Source: Adenanthera pavonina
Lineage: Eukaryota; Streptophyta; Magnoliopsida; Fabales; Fabaceae
Reading direction: 5' to 3'
Assembly: GCA_026686845.1 (NCBI GenBank)
Contig: JAIVEN010000021.1
Span: 12,232,001-12,296,000, forward strand
Length of the DNA: 64,000 bases
How positions within the stretch are numbered: position 1 is the first letter of the stretch; every line of letters starts with the position of its first letter. This document shows positions 1 to 12,096 of this stretch, one piece after another. The notes under the pieces were generated by a model. That model did not search any database, had not been told where the DNA came from, and was given only the letters and a program-made list of their open reading frames with translations. The translations under genes were made by a program, and so were the position numbers.

Positions 1-271
1 CCCATTTTGTCCGAGCATTCTTATAAAATATGAAAAATTATTATCAAGAGAATTCTTTTTTTTAGAAAATAAAATAATAAAAAATATATAATAAACAGAA
101 AAATATAAATAAGTAAACAGTAAATAATAAATAAAATAAGAAAAAAAAAGGACTTTAGGCCAAAGTTCAGCCCAAAAATTCAAAAAAAAAAGTAAAAAAA
201 ACAAAAAAGAAAGGGGCTTCAGGCTAAAAGTCGGCCCGAAATCCAAATAAAAAAAAAAAAAGAAGGAGGAT

Positions 272-335
272 CACATTGGGCTGAAATCATGATTTCAGCC
301 CAATGTGTCACGAGCCCAATTGAGGGCTCGTGACA
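272..335. repeat. Two abutting perfect palindromes
   Basis: Positions 272-307 form a perfect 36-bp palindrome with 17-nt arms (cacattgggctgaaatc and its complement) around a central AT. Positions 306-335 form a second inverted repeat with perfect 12-nt arms (tgtcacgagccc / gggctcgtgaca) and a 6-nt loop; the two share two bases. They lie in the U3 part of the LTR, about 1.15 kb upstream of its TATA box. Confidence 0.9.
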
Positions 336-945
336 TGAGGCCTGTTTGTTCAGAAGGAGCCCTTGAGGGCTCGGTGAGGAAATGACCGAGAGAGGCAGAG
401 GGAGCCCTAGAGGGCTCGAGGAAGCTGAAGGAAAGAAGAAGAGTGAGCACGGAGTGAGAGCTGAAGCAGAGAGGAAGAGAGCCGAGGGAGCTGCGAGTGA
501 AAAACCGAGGGAGCCACCGGCCGAGAAGGGAAAGAAACTGAGGGAGTTGCGATGAGAAACTGAGAAGGAAGAGAGTTGGAGAGAGAAGGTGTCCGAGGGA
601 GCCACCGTGGGCCGCGTGAGACACGGACAGAGGAGGCCGTGGAGGGAGCTCAGAACAGAAGGAGCTCAGAGATAGCCGCGGGGGAAGCCACCGAGAGAGA
701 AACCGAGGAAGAGCCTTAGGGCTCGGCCATGTTGTTATGCAACAGAAAGGCACGAAGAACGCCGAAGGAAACCACCGAGGGAGCTGCCGGTGGGGGTAAA
801 TCTGAAGGAGCCTTAGGGCTCGGTGGTGTCAGAGGAGCAGGGAGCTGCGAAGATGAAAGACTGCGGAGGGTTGAACCAGGGCCGAGAGGGTCTGAACCAA
901 GGCCGAGGGAGTCTGAACTAGAGCTGGAGGGAACCTTAGGGCTCG
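312..945. repeat. Dispersed GAGCC-n-AGGGCTC palindromic motif
   Basis: A short palindromic motif of the form gagcc(c)t(n)agggctcg recurs at about 312-330, 357-373, 402-418, 711-726, 809-824 and 929-945. It lies in a GC-rich island (roughly 290-1700) that stands out from the AT-rich surroundings. The spacing is irregular, so this is not a simple tandem array. The position upstream of the LTR TATA box suggests a promoter or enhancer array, which is inference. Confidence 0.6.
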
Positions 946-1469
946 GCCACGAGGTTCAGAGATGAAGACGGGGTTCCAGAGAGAGAAAGGGTTAGGGCTT
1001 GAATCTGTGAGTCCGAGTTCAAACTGAGGGAGCCAGAGCTCGGGCACGAGATTGAGAGGGCTCGAGCAGGGGAAGGAAAGGAGAGGTTGATGGAGCTCGG
1101 GTGAAATGGTGGAAGGACTAAAGGCAGAGGATCTTGGGTCAGGACCGGATCAAGTGAGTACGTGAGCCGCGTGGGTGCCATGGGTACGAGAAAAGGCAAA
1201 TGCAAAGGATGGCAGAAATGGACAAGAAGAATCCCTCTACTCATCCGTACTCTGTCACAGCAGAGTAGTGGAGGTAAGGGAGCCTTCGGGTGAGCACGAA
1301 AGAGAGACAGAGCGCTTTGACAGTACTGGGACCGCAGCGTAGTGGAGGCAAGGGAAGTGGCGGATAAGCACGAAATTATACAGGGGAGTAGCAGAGCAGT
1401 GCAGAAAAGGGGAAGGGGAAGCAGGGTAATGGCCACGCACTCAGGCATTTCTGGACTCACAATGTCATC

Positions 1470-1478
1470 TATAAAAGG
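1470..1478 (+). promoter_or_regulatory. Candidate LTR TATA box
   Basis: TATAAAAGG follows 'aatgtcatc' and precedes 'cttcagcaatg'. It is a good match to plant RNA polymerase II TATA boxes at the 3' edge of the GC-rich U3-like island, predicting transcription from roughly 1500. There is no direct evidence of activity. Confidence 0.5.
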
Positions 1479-3445
1479 CTTCAGCAATGAAACAGAGTGG
1501 GGGGGGGATTTTGGCATCGAAAAATCCGAAGAGAGGAGAGCATATGAGAGTTGGAGACATAGAGAGAGACTGAGAAAAAGAAATACCGAGGGACAGAGGG
1601 AGAGTGAGAGACAAGGTGGAGCTCGGGCAAGGCTCAGGGAAGCCAAGGTGAACACACCGAGGAGCGGAGAAAGAGGTGAAGGAAAGTTAGTGATTCAGGG
1701 ACCCAGAACACGTTTCCATACTAACTTCATCTGGGTCAGTTGTTCTTTTCCTTTCCCACAATCACAGTAGGGCTCATATTGTTTCTCTTACCTTAGCCCC
1801 TCTTTGGTTTCTGTGGTGCTCTGTTCTATTTCGTGCTCAGTTCTGGAAATGTTGTTCTGTCCATTATTGATTGGAGTTTTGTTGCCACAGTTATTATTTG
1901 AATCCTGATAATTTCTTCCTTTTGTAAACATGAAAGATGAATGAGAATGAATTGCTGATATTCTGGTTTGCTGTAACTCATAGAAATAACTCTAATAGCT
2001 ACCAAGTGATAGATCTAAACTTCGAGATGGTTTGTTATGATTGGAAATTATTATGTTCCAGAAAAGGTTTATATTTGGTGCGTATGTAAGCCTTAGATGA
2101 ATGTTAATGTCACCCAGGTATAGCTTGCTCAAGATCCATTAACAGGTGTGGATGGTTGACTTTTCTGACTGTCAATTCTTTGTTTTTTCCTCCCTCTGTT
2201 TATCCATTTTCACAAGATGGTTCTTTATGGGTTCATGCTTTGCATTTATGATTATCCTCCTTCCCTTGGGTCTCGTCAGATTGTTGGCATTGTGTTATGG
2301 TACAGCATACTTTGATCTTCCCACTGGTTCAGTTGTAGAGCATTCGAAACATTGTTGCACCTCTTTGTCCTCTGATAGCATATTGACTAGGTGTTTAAGT
2401 GATGTTCATTTATTTCCAGTCTAGACTTCGAATATGTGGTTTGATTAGAATCTGCTGTGGTTCAGGATCTTCTTTATCAAATTGTTTTCTATTTTTGTTT
2501 GCTTAACGGTTGGACAGTTTTGTATGTGTGTTTGCCTAACTGGAAGAGGAATGTCGTATGGTGTTATTATTAGCATACATGTAAGATGTGTTTCTTGTTT
2601 GGCCTGACCTATGTTCATGATGTAAATGATGGATTTTGTATTATGAACAACACTGGTCATGTGAGTCTTAAGCAAGACTCTAAGGTTCTGAGTTAATAAG
2701 TTATAGATATACCTTCATAGTTGAGGGAATGCCTCAGGAGCCCTTTAGAAGCTATCCGTTGAATGTTTCATAAATTCACATTTGTCTTATGGTTTTGTAC
2801 GTGAACAGGTTACTCTGTGCTTTTATAAAGTTTGGTTCAAACTTAAATGTTTTGGGTCCCAATAACTTTTTTAAACTCTTTTTTATTTCTTTTCTTTAAA
2901 AAAAAACTAAAAATAATCAATAAAATATCCCCTATCTTTTCTTTTGGGTTTTACTCCATGGAGGAATACCATAAGTTAGTCGTGAACAATAAAGCTGCCA
3001 TATATGCAATTTGGCTTTATTTTAAAGTCAATTTTAGAAAATAAAATATGTAACAATTTCTCTCTTATTTTCTTTTGAATATTATTCAAGTGGAAAATAA
3101 AGAAAGATTTCTCCGTGGTCACCATAGAAATAGAAATTGGAGAAGTGATTAAAAAAAAAAAGAAGAAGTAAAAAAAAAAATCAAAAATCAAATAAACAAT
3201 AATAAATAATACAATAAATGACGAAAAATTGATGAAGTGATTTTGTTTTCCTTCTTCTTCAAATATTATAGGGATTTTCTCATGAATTTTTTTTTTAAAA
3301 AAAATCATTTGTTTCTCCAAAACAAAAAAAAAGGGGAAAAAGGAAAGAAGAGGAATTTTATAATCACATTTCTCATAATTTAAAATTAACAGGAATAATT
3401 TAAATAAAAATTTCTTCCTTTTTAACTTTTATCTTATTCACTTAT

Positions 3446-4030
3446 TGGTTCCGAGTGGTAACATCGGGAGTACTTGAGTATTAATCAGCAATTTGTGAGC
3501 AACAAAATTGTCACATATGTTGATTATTGTTAGAAATTTATGTAAGAATGACACTTTAAATTCTTCTTAACGCTTTCCTCTTAATAATCTCGTTTATTTT
3601 CATTTTTATAAAAATAATTCATATCAAAATTATCTGCTTTCCTTAAATTTTTATTCGTTTATTTCTAATTGTCTTTTATTTCATAAAAATAAATAAATAA
3701 TAATAATAAAATGATTGAAAAAAAAATTTTGAGATCTTATCCCTTATTTGCCCCGAGTGGAAACACCGTGGCTATTCAAATATTGATCAGTAACTTGTGA
3801 GTGATAAAGTCACCACATATGCTGATTATTATACACGTAATGGTCACATTTTTTTAAATAAATAGGTGTTAAAAGGACTTTTATAATAATAAAAATTTAT
3901 TTGTACAAAATTTTTATCTGTTTTCTTTTGAACTTTTTGTACCTTTTTGTCTCGAGTAACACTACCGTGGACACTTAGGTATCAATGGGTAAATGTGAGT
4001 GATAAAGTCACCACATGAGCCAATTGGTTT
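3446..4030 (+). repeat. Three diverged copies of an 80-bp LTR repeat
   Basis: Related blocks start near 3446, 3750 and 3945. Each reads approximately 'cgagtggtaac..cgtgg', then 'tattgatcag', then 'gtgagtgataaagtcaccacat' and often 'gctgattatt'. Reverse-complement relatives occur at about 28140-28230 and 28440-28510, tying this LTR to the fragment at 27301. Confidence 0.7.
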
Positions 4031-4859
4031 TAGTTTGTGAAAATAAAATTGTTTTCAAATATTTTCTCTTTTTTTCAAATCAAAATAAAATCACATATTA
4101 TTTTAATCCTATTTTTGTATTGATTGAGAAAAAAACATATATTCTCATTTAGGAATTGATTAAACAAAAAAATATATAATAAAAAATGAAAAGAGCAAAT
4201 AATGGGAAGTAATATGTCTTTTACGAATTAAAACATACCAACCAATCCTGAAAATTGTTTTCTTAGCGGAAAGATAAAATTATTTTCTATTAACCTCTCT
4301 TTTCAAAGAAAATATATAAAAAATACCAACCGAGTGACATGCATTTCTAGTCCGAACTACGTCGACTTTGATCCCTATCGCAGGGTACGTAGGCCCCAGA
4401 CTCTCATTCTGGGTCAAGTCCACTTTTGTAAATAAATAATATTTTTCTCTTATTTTGTTTTTTCCAACCTCTCATATTTTCATTTTTATTCTTTATTTAC
4501 ATTTTTACATTTTTCTTATTTTTATATTTATTTTCGCATGTGAGTGGTAAAAGAGCAACCAAAATAATTTTTCAAAGCCATAAAAATTGCATGATCAACC
4601 TAAGGTAACCGTTCTTCGGAATGGGTGTTGTGGGGGTGCCTAACACCTTCCCCACTCGCAATCGTACTCCCGAACCTAACTCTGATTCGCAGACCATCCT
4701 TATCCCTTTTTGTTTTTATTTTGGTTTTCCAAAATTTCCCTTAAAATTTTGGTGGCGACTCCTCCGAAATCGGCCTCCTGTCGTGCGGGCCGATTTCACT
4801 CTTTTCCTTTTTATTTTTTCTTTTCCCGCGCCATCCGCGTCGCATTTTCATGTGTAACA

Positions 4860-6432
4860 GTTCCTTTGACCACAAATGACTTTATTAGCGTTTTCGGAAT
4901 ACTATATATGTATACACACACACACACAAAATATTAACAAAATTATAATATGATATATTGAAAAGAAGTGACTCTAGAATATATGATTATGGCTTTTCTT
5001 CTTCTTCTTCTTCTCCTTTTTCTTTATGTGCACCAAGGGTATCTCTAATTAATTGACAGCTTGAAAACTAATTTCTTGAGCCGAGAGATCACCAAAATGG
5101 ACATTGTTTCTCCTAATAAGTTTTTTCCCATAAACACTGTCAAGAATTAAATATTAAACAATATATTTAAAGGATATAGTTATCTACCAACATATTTAAA
5201 GGAAATGAAACATATATATGTTTGAAAATATATATATATATATAATTACCCAACATTAATATCAAATAATAAATTAGTTTTTTATTCATCAGAATAATGT
5301 TTAGAAAAAGTATTTAATGTAATTAAAAATAAAGGTCCTCTTTTGTAGGGTTAGTTCTTGGTATAAACTGTAAATCTAAAACAAAAGAAACCCTAGTGTT
5401 CAAAAGAGACCACTGCCCCAAACTAGGGAAAGATTTGCAGTATAGCTGTATACCTAAAACTAGAAACCACCCACACATCCCCTTTAAAGAAAAAAAAATC
5501 TGAAATCCCATTTGTAAGCAGGTGTGATTCCGATCATTTGAGAAAGATCAGAGAAAAGAAATTGATTAATTAAGAAGAATGAATTTAAAAAATGGCGCCG
5601 CCTCCTCAACTATGAAATAATATAGGTATCGATAGCCCTAGAGGGAGCATATGAACGAATCATCATCCCCCACCATGAAGTGCACTGAATTTAAATATAT
5701 ATATATATATATATAGATGGTTTGAGTGTTAATTATATGGTGCTATAAAACCAATGAATGATGATTATAAAGAACCTAATTCTGAGCTCCCTTTGCATTT
5801 GCATGCGTCTAAAAGCATAATTGTGGGAGATATATATTAATAATTATACGTCACCATCATACTTGCCTGTTGGATGCTTCTCCAACATATACTTTTAACT
5901 TGTTAAAGAAACATTGGAGAGCAAAAGCATATATTACTTCCTATTATTATGCTAGCTAGCTCCATCTCCTAAACATATGGACCACCCATAATTATAGTGC
6001 TTTTCACAGTAATAATATAATATGCTGATATATATATATATATATATATATGAACTCGACTAATTGAATATTAATTGAGCCAACAGTTTAATTATCAAGA
6101 TATGGGACAGTTGTGTGGATATCTATGCGAGCAAAACCAATAATTAAAATTTTTCATTAGTCTTTTTATTTTTGGCGGCGTCAAGGTCTCTCTCATACTT
6201 CACAAATGATGAATGTGGAGGATGATGATCTCATGATGATTAATTCATATGAAGAGTGGAAGCGTAAGATCAGAGCCTACATATATATATATATATGACC
6301 TACTCTAATTAATTATTAATAATTATGATCTAAAATAATAGAGGCCTTACAGTGCAAAATTGCAATTTAATCATATAGTGGGATCTCACGCGGCTGAGGG
6401 AGATATTGATATTTACTTTATGGTTTCAATAA
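4860..6432. other. Intergenic, AT-rich, no gene seen
   Basis: No convincing open frame, splice structure or transposon domain was found. It contains (CA)n at about 4915-4928 and TA microsatellites near 5226-5242, 5694-5715, 6030-6050 and 6281-6297. Confidence 0.6.
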
Positions 6433-6434
6433 TA

Positions 6435-6720
6435 CTTTCTCCATTTTAAAATATAACAAACAAATAACTAAATCATTATAATAAAAAAAATAATCAAACA
6501 TTTTAAATATGTCACAGAAAAATTTTTTTTCATAAATATTTTATTTAATGGTCTCACTTAACTTTCCTTTATCTCATATCTCGTAATAATAAATATATTT
6601 TAATTAATAGTAAAATTGAAAAAAATATAGTATTAATTTATCATACAAAAGTTATTTATTTCTTACATTTTAAAATAAAATAAATTTAAAAATATCTCTT
6701 ATATTTTGAAACAAAGGGAG
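6435..6720. mobile_element. Stowaway-like MITE
   Basis: A 286-bp non-coding element has imperfect terminal inverted repeats: left 'ctttctccattttaaaatata', and right, read on the other strand, 'ctccctttgtttcaaaatata'. It is bounded by TA dinucleotides at 6433-6434 and 6721-6722. The 'CTCC..tttaAAATAT' terminus plus a TA duplication is typical of Tc1/mariner-derived Stowaway elements. No ORF is present, so it would have moved with a transposase from elsewhere. Confidence 0.75.
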
Positions 6721-6722
6721 TA

Positions 6723-7421
6723 TATGAATATCATTCATATAAATTATAAAAATGTTAACAAATCATATACTATGTATAGCTACTACGATTAATATTGAGC
6801 AAATCAAGAGTTACATTGGATTATAGGTGTAATTAAGTAGGAATCATTTAGCAGGTCCAAAAGTTACGTTCTCTTGTTATGAGGTCGGCGCCATGCATGT
6901 GGTTGATATAAGTGTTGCGGGGCACGTGGGATTTTGATTGGTTCCATCAAATTCGCTCAAGTAAGTTGAGTCGGAAGAATGACAAAAAAAAAAAATCGTT
7001 TTTTCGGCCAAACAAAAAAAATTCAAGAGAAAGAAATTAGGGAAAACGACATTGGCTCCATTGAATTGGCTCAATTCGGTCCAAGTTGAGTTGGAAAAAA
7101 TGAAAAGAAATAAATCAAGAGAAAGAAATTTTGCCTCTAGCTACTTTAAGAGCCATGTTACATAAGTTCAGTAAAACCTTTCATTTGAAAAAATAAAAAG
7201 AAGTTTATAAGAATTTTAAATTTTTCTATGGAGAAAATTATAATTTTATAGAGATTTATTAAAACTTCTGTTCAAGAATCATTGCATAATTTTTAATAAA
7301 ATATTTTTTAAAAATAGACTTAATCAACTTTAAACGCCGATCTAACTAGGGTAATAAGGTAAATGCTAATCTAAGTTAAGTTAGATTTTCCTACCGTTGG
7401 ATACATGAGATAGATAAATAT
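6723..7421. other. Intergenic, no gene seen
   Basis: AT-rich non-coding sequence. A short motif about a 'gttccatcaaattcgctcaagt' type phrase recurs in diverged form near 6940 and 7055. No coding or RNA gene signal was recognised. Confidence 0.5.
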
Positions 7422-10400
7422 TAGAGCTGTCAAAACAGGCCAAACTTGATGAGTTGGCCCGAAAAGCCCAAAAAAATAATGGGCTGGGTTTCATTTTTTA
7501 AAATTTATAGATATTTCGGGCTTTTTGGCTTGGCCAAAAACGGGCCAACCAGTACGGGCTTCGGGTTGGCCTGAGAAGCCTGTTAAAAAAAATTTGCTTC
7601 AACTTCAAATCTGAAATCTCCTCCCATCATCTTGTCTCTTGTCTCGTGTGCGTGTCTCCATCCTGGTCCTGGGTGTGTGAGTCTGACTCAGAAAAGGCTG
7701 AAGAGAAAAGAAAAAATGCCCATCAAATTCGAATCCCTAATGGCCTAATTCTAGTTTCAGTTTTTCATATCTGAACCACTCACACTCACTCACATCATCT
7801 GCGTCACTCTCTTCTCTTCTCCTCTCCGATCTATTACTCTGTTTTTCATATCAGACTTCCTCTTTGGCTCTTCTAGAGTTCACATTCCAAACTTATTAAT
7901 TCTTGATCTCATGACCAAAGAGCAGCAACGAAGCATGCTGTGTGACCACTGCTGTGCTAAATGGATTCTAGGCGTCTTGGGTTCTCTGCGTCTCCTCTCT
8001 AGTTGTCCTCATCTGGTGCCATCGATCATCGTGCGTGGGCAGGGTGGTGTAAGCAAGGCTTCCTTTGATTCTTCACTGCTTTTTGCTCCTTCGCCCATTG
8101 GTTCTTCCAAGTTTGAAGTCTCATGCATGGGCGTGAACAACCGAGCTCTGAGTTTGATTCCTCATTCATTGCTTCTTCCTCCATCACCCATCGGTTCTTG
8201 TAACTTTCAGGTTCAAAGTTTACTGTGTGAGCTGCTGCCTGCTGAGCTTCAGCCTTCGGGTTCAATGCCTTCTTCTTCACCCTTCCTTTATTTATACTTG
8301 TTTTTGGATTGTGATTCTTGTGAATGATTTGATTAGCTCTAGTTGGTCTTTCATTTTCTTGGCTCTCGTTAGAACAAGATTTACCTCTCCCCGATTTTAA
8401 ATTTCAATTAATTACTAATTAATGAAATGTTCTTCTTCTTCTCATTAATTAGCTACTAGATTGATTCAGATGCAAAGTTAATTGATTAGCCCTATTTTTT
8501 TTTCTTTTACGGTAAGAAGAGCTTAAAGCTTATTGATATAATATGGATGCTTCACTAATTTATTGTTATTGATATCACTTATTGGAATTTTATCTATATC
8601 TGACTTTGCATTGTGGATGAATTTTTTTCTATCTAGTATCTCTTTGGTTAAATGAATTAAAGTGGATTTTTTCTTTGAATCAGATTTTTTTAGTCAAAAC
8701 TTATGCAGTTTTTTAGTCTATAAGTTGGTTCATTTTATAATAACTATTAGAGACATCCTCAGCTTATATGACAGTTATATCTTCCATTTAAATTTTTTGT
8801 TATTTATTGCTTGCAATATGATGTCTTCTCTTGAGAAAAACAATGTTGATAATAATGCTTATGTGGATGAGGACATACAAATTGTGAACAAAGAATATGT
8901 TTCTTCCTCCTCTATTTCTAATGTTGCTAATCAACAACAAGGTTCTGAGCAAGAGGAACAAAGAAATAAAAGGGCTAAAACTTAATCATCCGATGTGTGA
9001 AAGGCTTTTACTAAACTTGATGTTGATGGGAAAGAAAAGGCAAAATGTAAGGGAAAGGAAAGGCAAAATGTAAAGGTTGTTTAAAATTGTTTGCTAGTAA
9101 TTCTACACATGGCACCTCACATCTACATCGTCATATGCAGTTGTGTAGAAAACTTCTACAATATCATGATGTTGGATTGACGATGTTGGATCATGAAATT
9201 AATCTTAGATCTTGACAAATTGATAACAAGCGTATATGGGATCTTTTGGCCTTATGCATTATTGAACATGATTTACTCTATTCATTTGTTGAGTATAAAT
9301 GGGTTAGTGAATTACTCAAGACATGCAATTCTGATGTTCAGCTCATAACCAGAAATACAGCTATGGAAGATGTTCTTAAATTCTATTTTGAGTCAAAAAG
9401 AAAAGTTGAAAGAAACTTTGCAAAAGAGTATTAGTAGAATTTGTTTGACATCTGATTGTTGGACTGCTGAAACTTCTGAAGATTATATATGCATGACAAC
9501 ACATTTTGTAGATGAAAATTAGAGATTGAATAGTAAAATACTTTTATTTTGTAAGATGAAGCATCCACAGTCTGGGTATGAGCTTGCTAGAAAAGTACAT
9601 GATTGTTTAGTTGAATGGGGGATTGATAAAAAAATATTTTCTATTACTTTAGACAATGTTTCTGCAAATAATAACATGCAGGATATATTGAAAGAGTGGT
9701 TTTTAAATCAAAATAACATGGCTTGTAATGGAGAGTTTTTTCATGTGAGATACTGTGCTCACATTTTGAACTTAATAGTTTATAAGGGTTTGAAAGTAAC
9801 AGGTGTTACTTTGCATAAGATTAGAGAAAGCATTAAATATGTAAAAGCATCAAAGGCAAGAATGATATGTTTTAGGCAAAGTGTTGTGGTATTGACACCT
9901 CAGTAGGCTTGTGGTTAGATGTGCCTATTAGATGGAATTCTACATATGCTATGCTTGATAGTGTGATTAAAGATCACTGTGCTTTTTCTACTTTTACTAT
10001 AAGTGATCGGAATTATAGGTTTTGCCCATCGAATGATGAGTGTGTGAGAGCAGAGAAAATGTGCATATTCTTGCGGCCATTTGAAGTGATTACAAGGATG
10101 ATTTCTGGGACTTCTTATCCAACTTCAAACATGTATTTCATGCAAGTCACAAGAATTGAGTATTTGTTGAAAGAATATACAACTAATGAGAATGAGACAA
10201 TTAGATACATGGCTCAGAGCATGAAAGAAAAGTTTGAAAAGTATTGGAGAGATTACAGTGTCATTCTTGCACTTGGGACAGTTTTTAATCCTCGAATGAA
10301 GCTTGAAGGGATGCAATATTCTTACTCATTGGTTGATCAAACAAATATCCAATCTAAGATTAAAAATATCAAGAGGAAGTTATATTTTATTTATAACGAC

Positions 10401-11640
10401 TACAAAGATATAAATCCATCATCTAGTTATGTTATTGTTAGAGGTGGATTAAGTTCAAGTTTACAACAACATCATGTCAACTAAAACCACCCACTCCTCC
10501 TCCCTTGGTTCAACGAATACTATGGATTTTTTTTATAATGTAAGTTTGAAATTTTTTGACATTTTAATTAAATTTATCTCTTATGTTAATTTTATTTTAA
10601 TGGCTACTTTAATAAAGATTGGTATTATATGATGTAGGATTATATTAATTTCAAATGCATGGATACCACTTCCTTTGAAAAGTTTGCATTAAATTATTAT
10701 TTGGAAGAAGCAACACTTGCTCCTCAGAAATTTCGACAGTTTGATGTATTGAGCTATTGGAAGAGTAATCAGGATCGATTTCCTAGACTTGCAATGATGG
10801 CATCTGATATCCTTAGCATTCCGATTACTACAGTAGTTAGTGAATCGGCTTTCAGCATTGGCTCACATGTTCTTACAAAATATCGAAGTTGCCTCCTTCC
10901 AAATAATGTCCAAGCTTTAATTTGTATCCGTAACTGATTGCATGATTTTCAATTCACTCTTGATGGTAATATAATAATATTTTATCTTCTATTTTAACTA
11001 ATGATTTTTTTATTATAACCAAACCTACTAATAATGATAATAATAATGTCTATTATTTCATTTGTTTTCCTATTTGTTGCAGGTGATGGAGATGATGAGG
11101 AAGAAATCACAACAATTGATTTAAAGTCACATCATGCTTCAAATACAATCATTGATGGTTGATGATAAATTAATGATGCTAATTGATAATGATAAATGAT
11201 TATTATAGTTGGTGAATGCTGATTGGTTTTAACACTTTTGTTTTTTGGGTAATGTGGTTTTGGAACCTTTTTCTTTTGATTGTGAATCACTGAATCAAGT
11301 GATGACTAATGATAAAGTGATGATAGTAATTTAGTATTATGTTATTTTAGATTAATGAAGTAGTGATGAATCTATCTAGTGATGAATAATAATTATAGTT
11401 GGTGTCTAGGTGAATGGTTTTCAAACTTTTGTGCCTTTTGGTGGTGAATTTAGTATTAAATTTTTTTTATTTTTATTATAAAAATTTAAATTCTATAATT
11501 TTGAAGATAAAATATTGAAATAGGGAAAAAAAGCCTATACGCCTGTGGGCCTCATCACATGGGCTCGGGCCTAAAAAAGTGAGCCCGTTTAGGTGACCGG
11601 GCTTTTTGGCCCAACGCGAATTGGTTTAAAAATATTGATT
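7422..11640 (+). mobile_element. Decayed hAT transposon
   Basis: The left end starts 'tagagctgtcaaaacaggcc', a terminus common among plant hAT elements, and is followed by a GC-rich subterminal zone with repeated ggccc/gggct and 'gcccgaaaagccc' motifs. The right subterminal zone at about 11535-11615 carries matching motifs ('gggctcgggcct', 'gggctttttggccc'), but the complementary right terminal repeat is not present. The 3' end has therefore been lost or mutated and no 8-bp TSD could be assigned; the right boundary is approximate. Inside lies a degenerate transposase gene (8821-11162). The 5' part (7422-8820) is leader-like and holds an unrecognised 139-codon frame at 7911-8327 that I do not regard as a gene. 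Confidence 0.8.
8821..11162 (+). pseudogene. hAT transposase pseudogene (RICESLEEPER/DAYSLEEPER-like)
   Basis: Domains in order: a BED zinc finger at about 9069-9146 (C-x2-C then H-x-H-R-H...C); a region resembling the pre-catalytic domain (9246-9434); the first catalytic block with 'TSDCWTA' near 9450; the second with 'TLDNVSANN' (about 9650); a block starting 'WLDVPIRWNSTYAMLD' (from 9911); and the hATC dimerisation domain (10640-10937) with 'LSIPITTVVSESAFS'. Introns are suggested at about 10540-10636 (gtaagt...gatgtag) and before an acidic last exon at 11083-11162. It is inactive: in-frame stops occur at 8983, within 'DV*KAF' (9000 region), 9520 and in 'RN*' (10937 region), with frameshifts near 9420 and 9900. 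Several stops sit where the family usually has Trp or Gln, fitting G-to-A or C-to-T decay. The domain order is certain; the exact exon edges are not. Confidence 0.88.
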
Positions 11641-12096
11641 TAAAATTTTTGAAAGATTTTATTTAAATTTATAACTTTTAAATCCTGCTTAAATGTGTAA
11701 AAAAGATCAAAGGAATTTAAAAAGCTACATGGAATTAAAAAAAAAGCCATACTATTCATAATTTATACATAGTAAACTTTATAAATTTTATATTTTATAT
11801 TAGTATTAATATTGGTTGAGCTCAAATATATGCAATTAAACTTGATCGAAATGTTCCCACCAAAAAGAAACTTGATCGAAATGTAGATTTCGCATTAGAA
11901 GTAAAATTCAAACTCTAATGATCCCTTGTGTTAAATTCACCATAGAGCAATGAATAACTCGTCTAATGAGGCATAGCTTTTACACCGGGAACCTGGTAGA
12001 AGAAGCAAGTGCACCTAGGTATGACAATTTTTCGCTTAGAACCTCTGGTATCCTCGATCAAACTCATTTTAAGTGGAGTATTTATTAGAGGTCTAA

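Larger units (their letters stand above)
1..4859 (+). mobile_element. Ogre/Tat-type long LTR, 5' end outside window
   Basis: The stretch carries marks of the very long LTRs of the Ty3/gypsy Ogre/Tat group. Near its 3' end are the block 'gggggtgcctaacaccttcccc' type (about 4630-4655), 'ctcccgaacc' (4667-4676), 'ttttggtggcgactcc' (4747-4762) and a final 'catgtgtaaca' ending at 4859, followed by ordinary AT-rich DNA rather than a primer-binding site. That suggests a solo LTR or the 3' LTR of an element lying to the left. A TATA box sits at 1470-1478, so U3 would be left of about 1500 and R-U5 would take up the last 3.4 kb. No coding domain is visible. The LTR start is not in the window and no TSD could be checked. 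Homologous but diverged pieces occur at 19749 and 27301 in the opposite orientation. Assignment rests on remembered family motifs. Confidence 0.65.

Noticed and set aside
219..1770. Several long open frames on both strands (for example 936-1655 minus and 1342-1770 plus)
   Set aside because: They overlap in a GC-rich purine/pyrimidine-biased LTR island, are low in complexity (Ser/Leu/Pro or Arg/Glu runs) and show no domain or splice logic.
7911..8327. 139-codon frame in the hAT left part
   Set aside because: It sits in the leader of the hAT element, with no homology to transposase and no conserved features.
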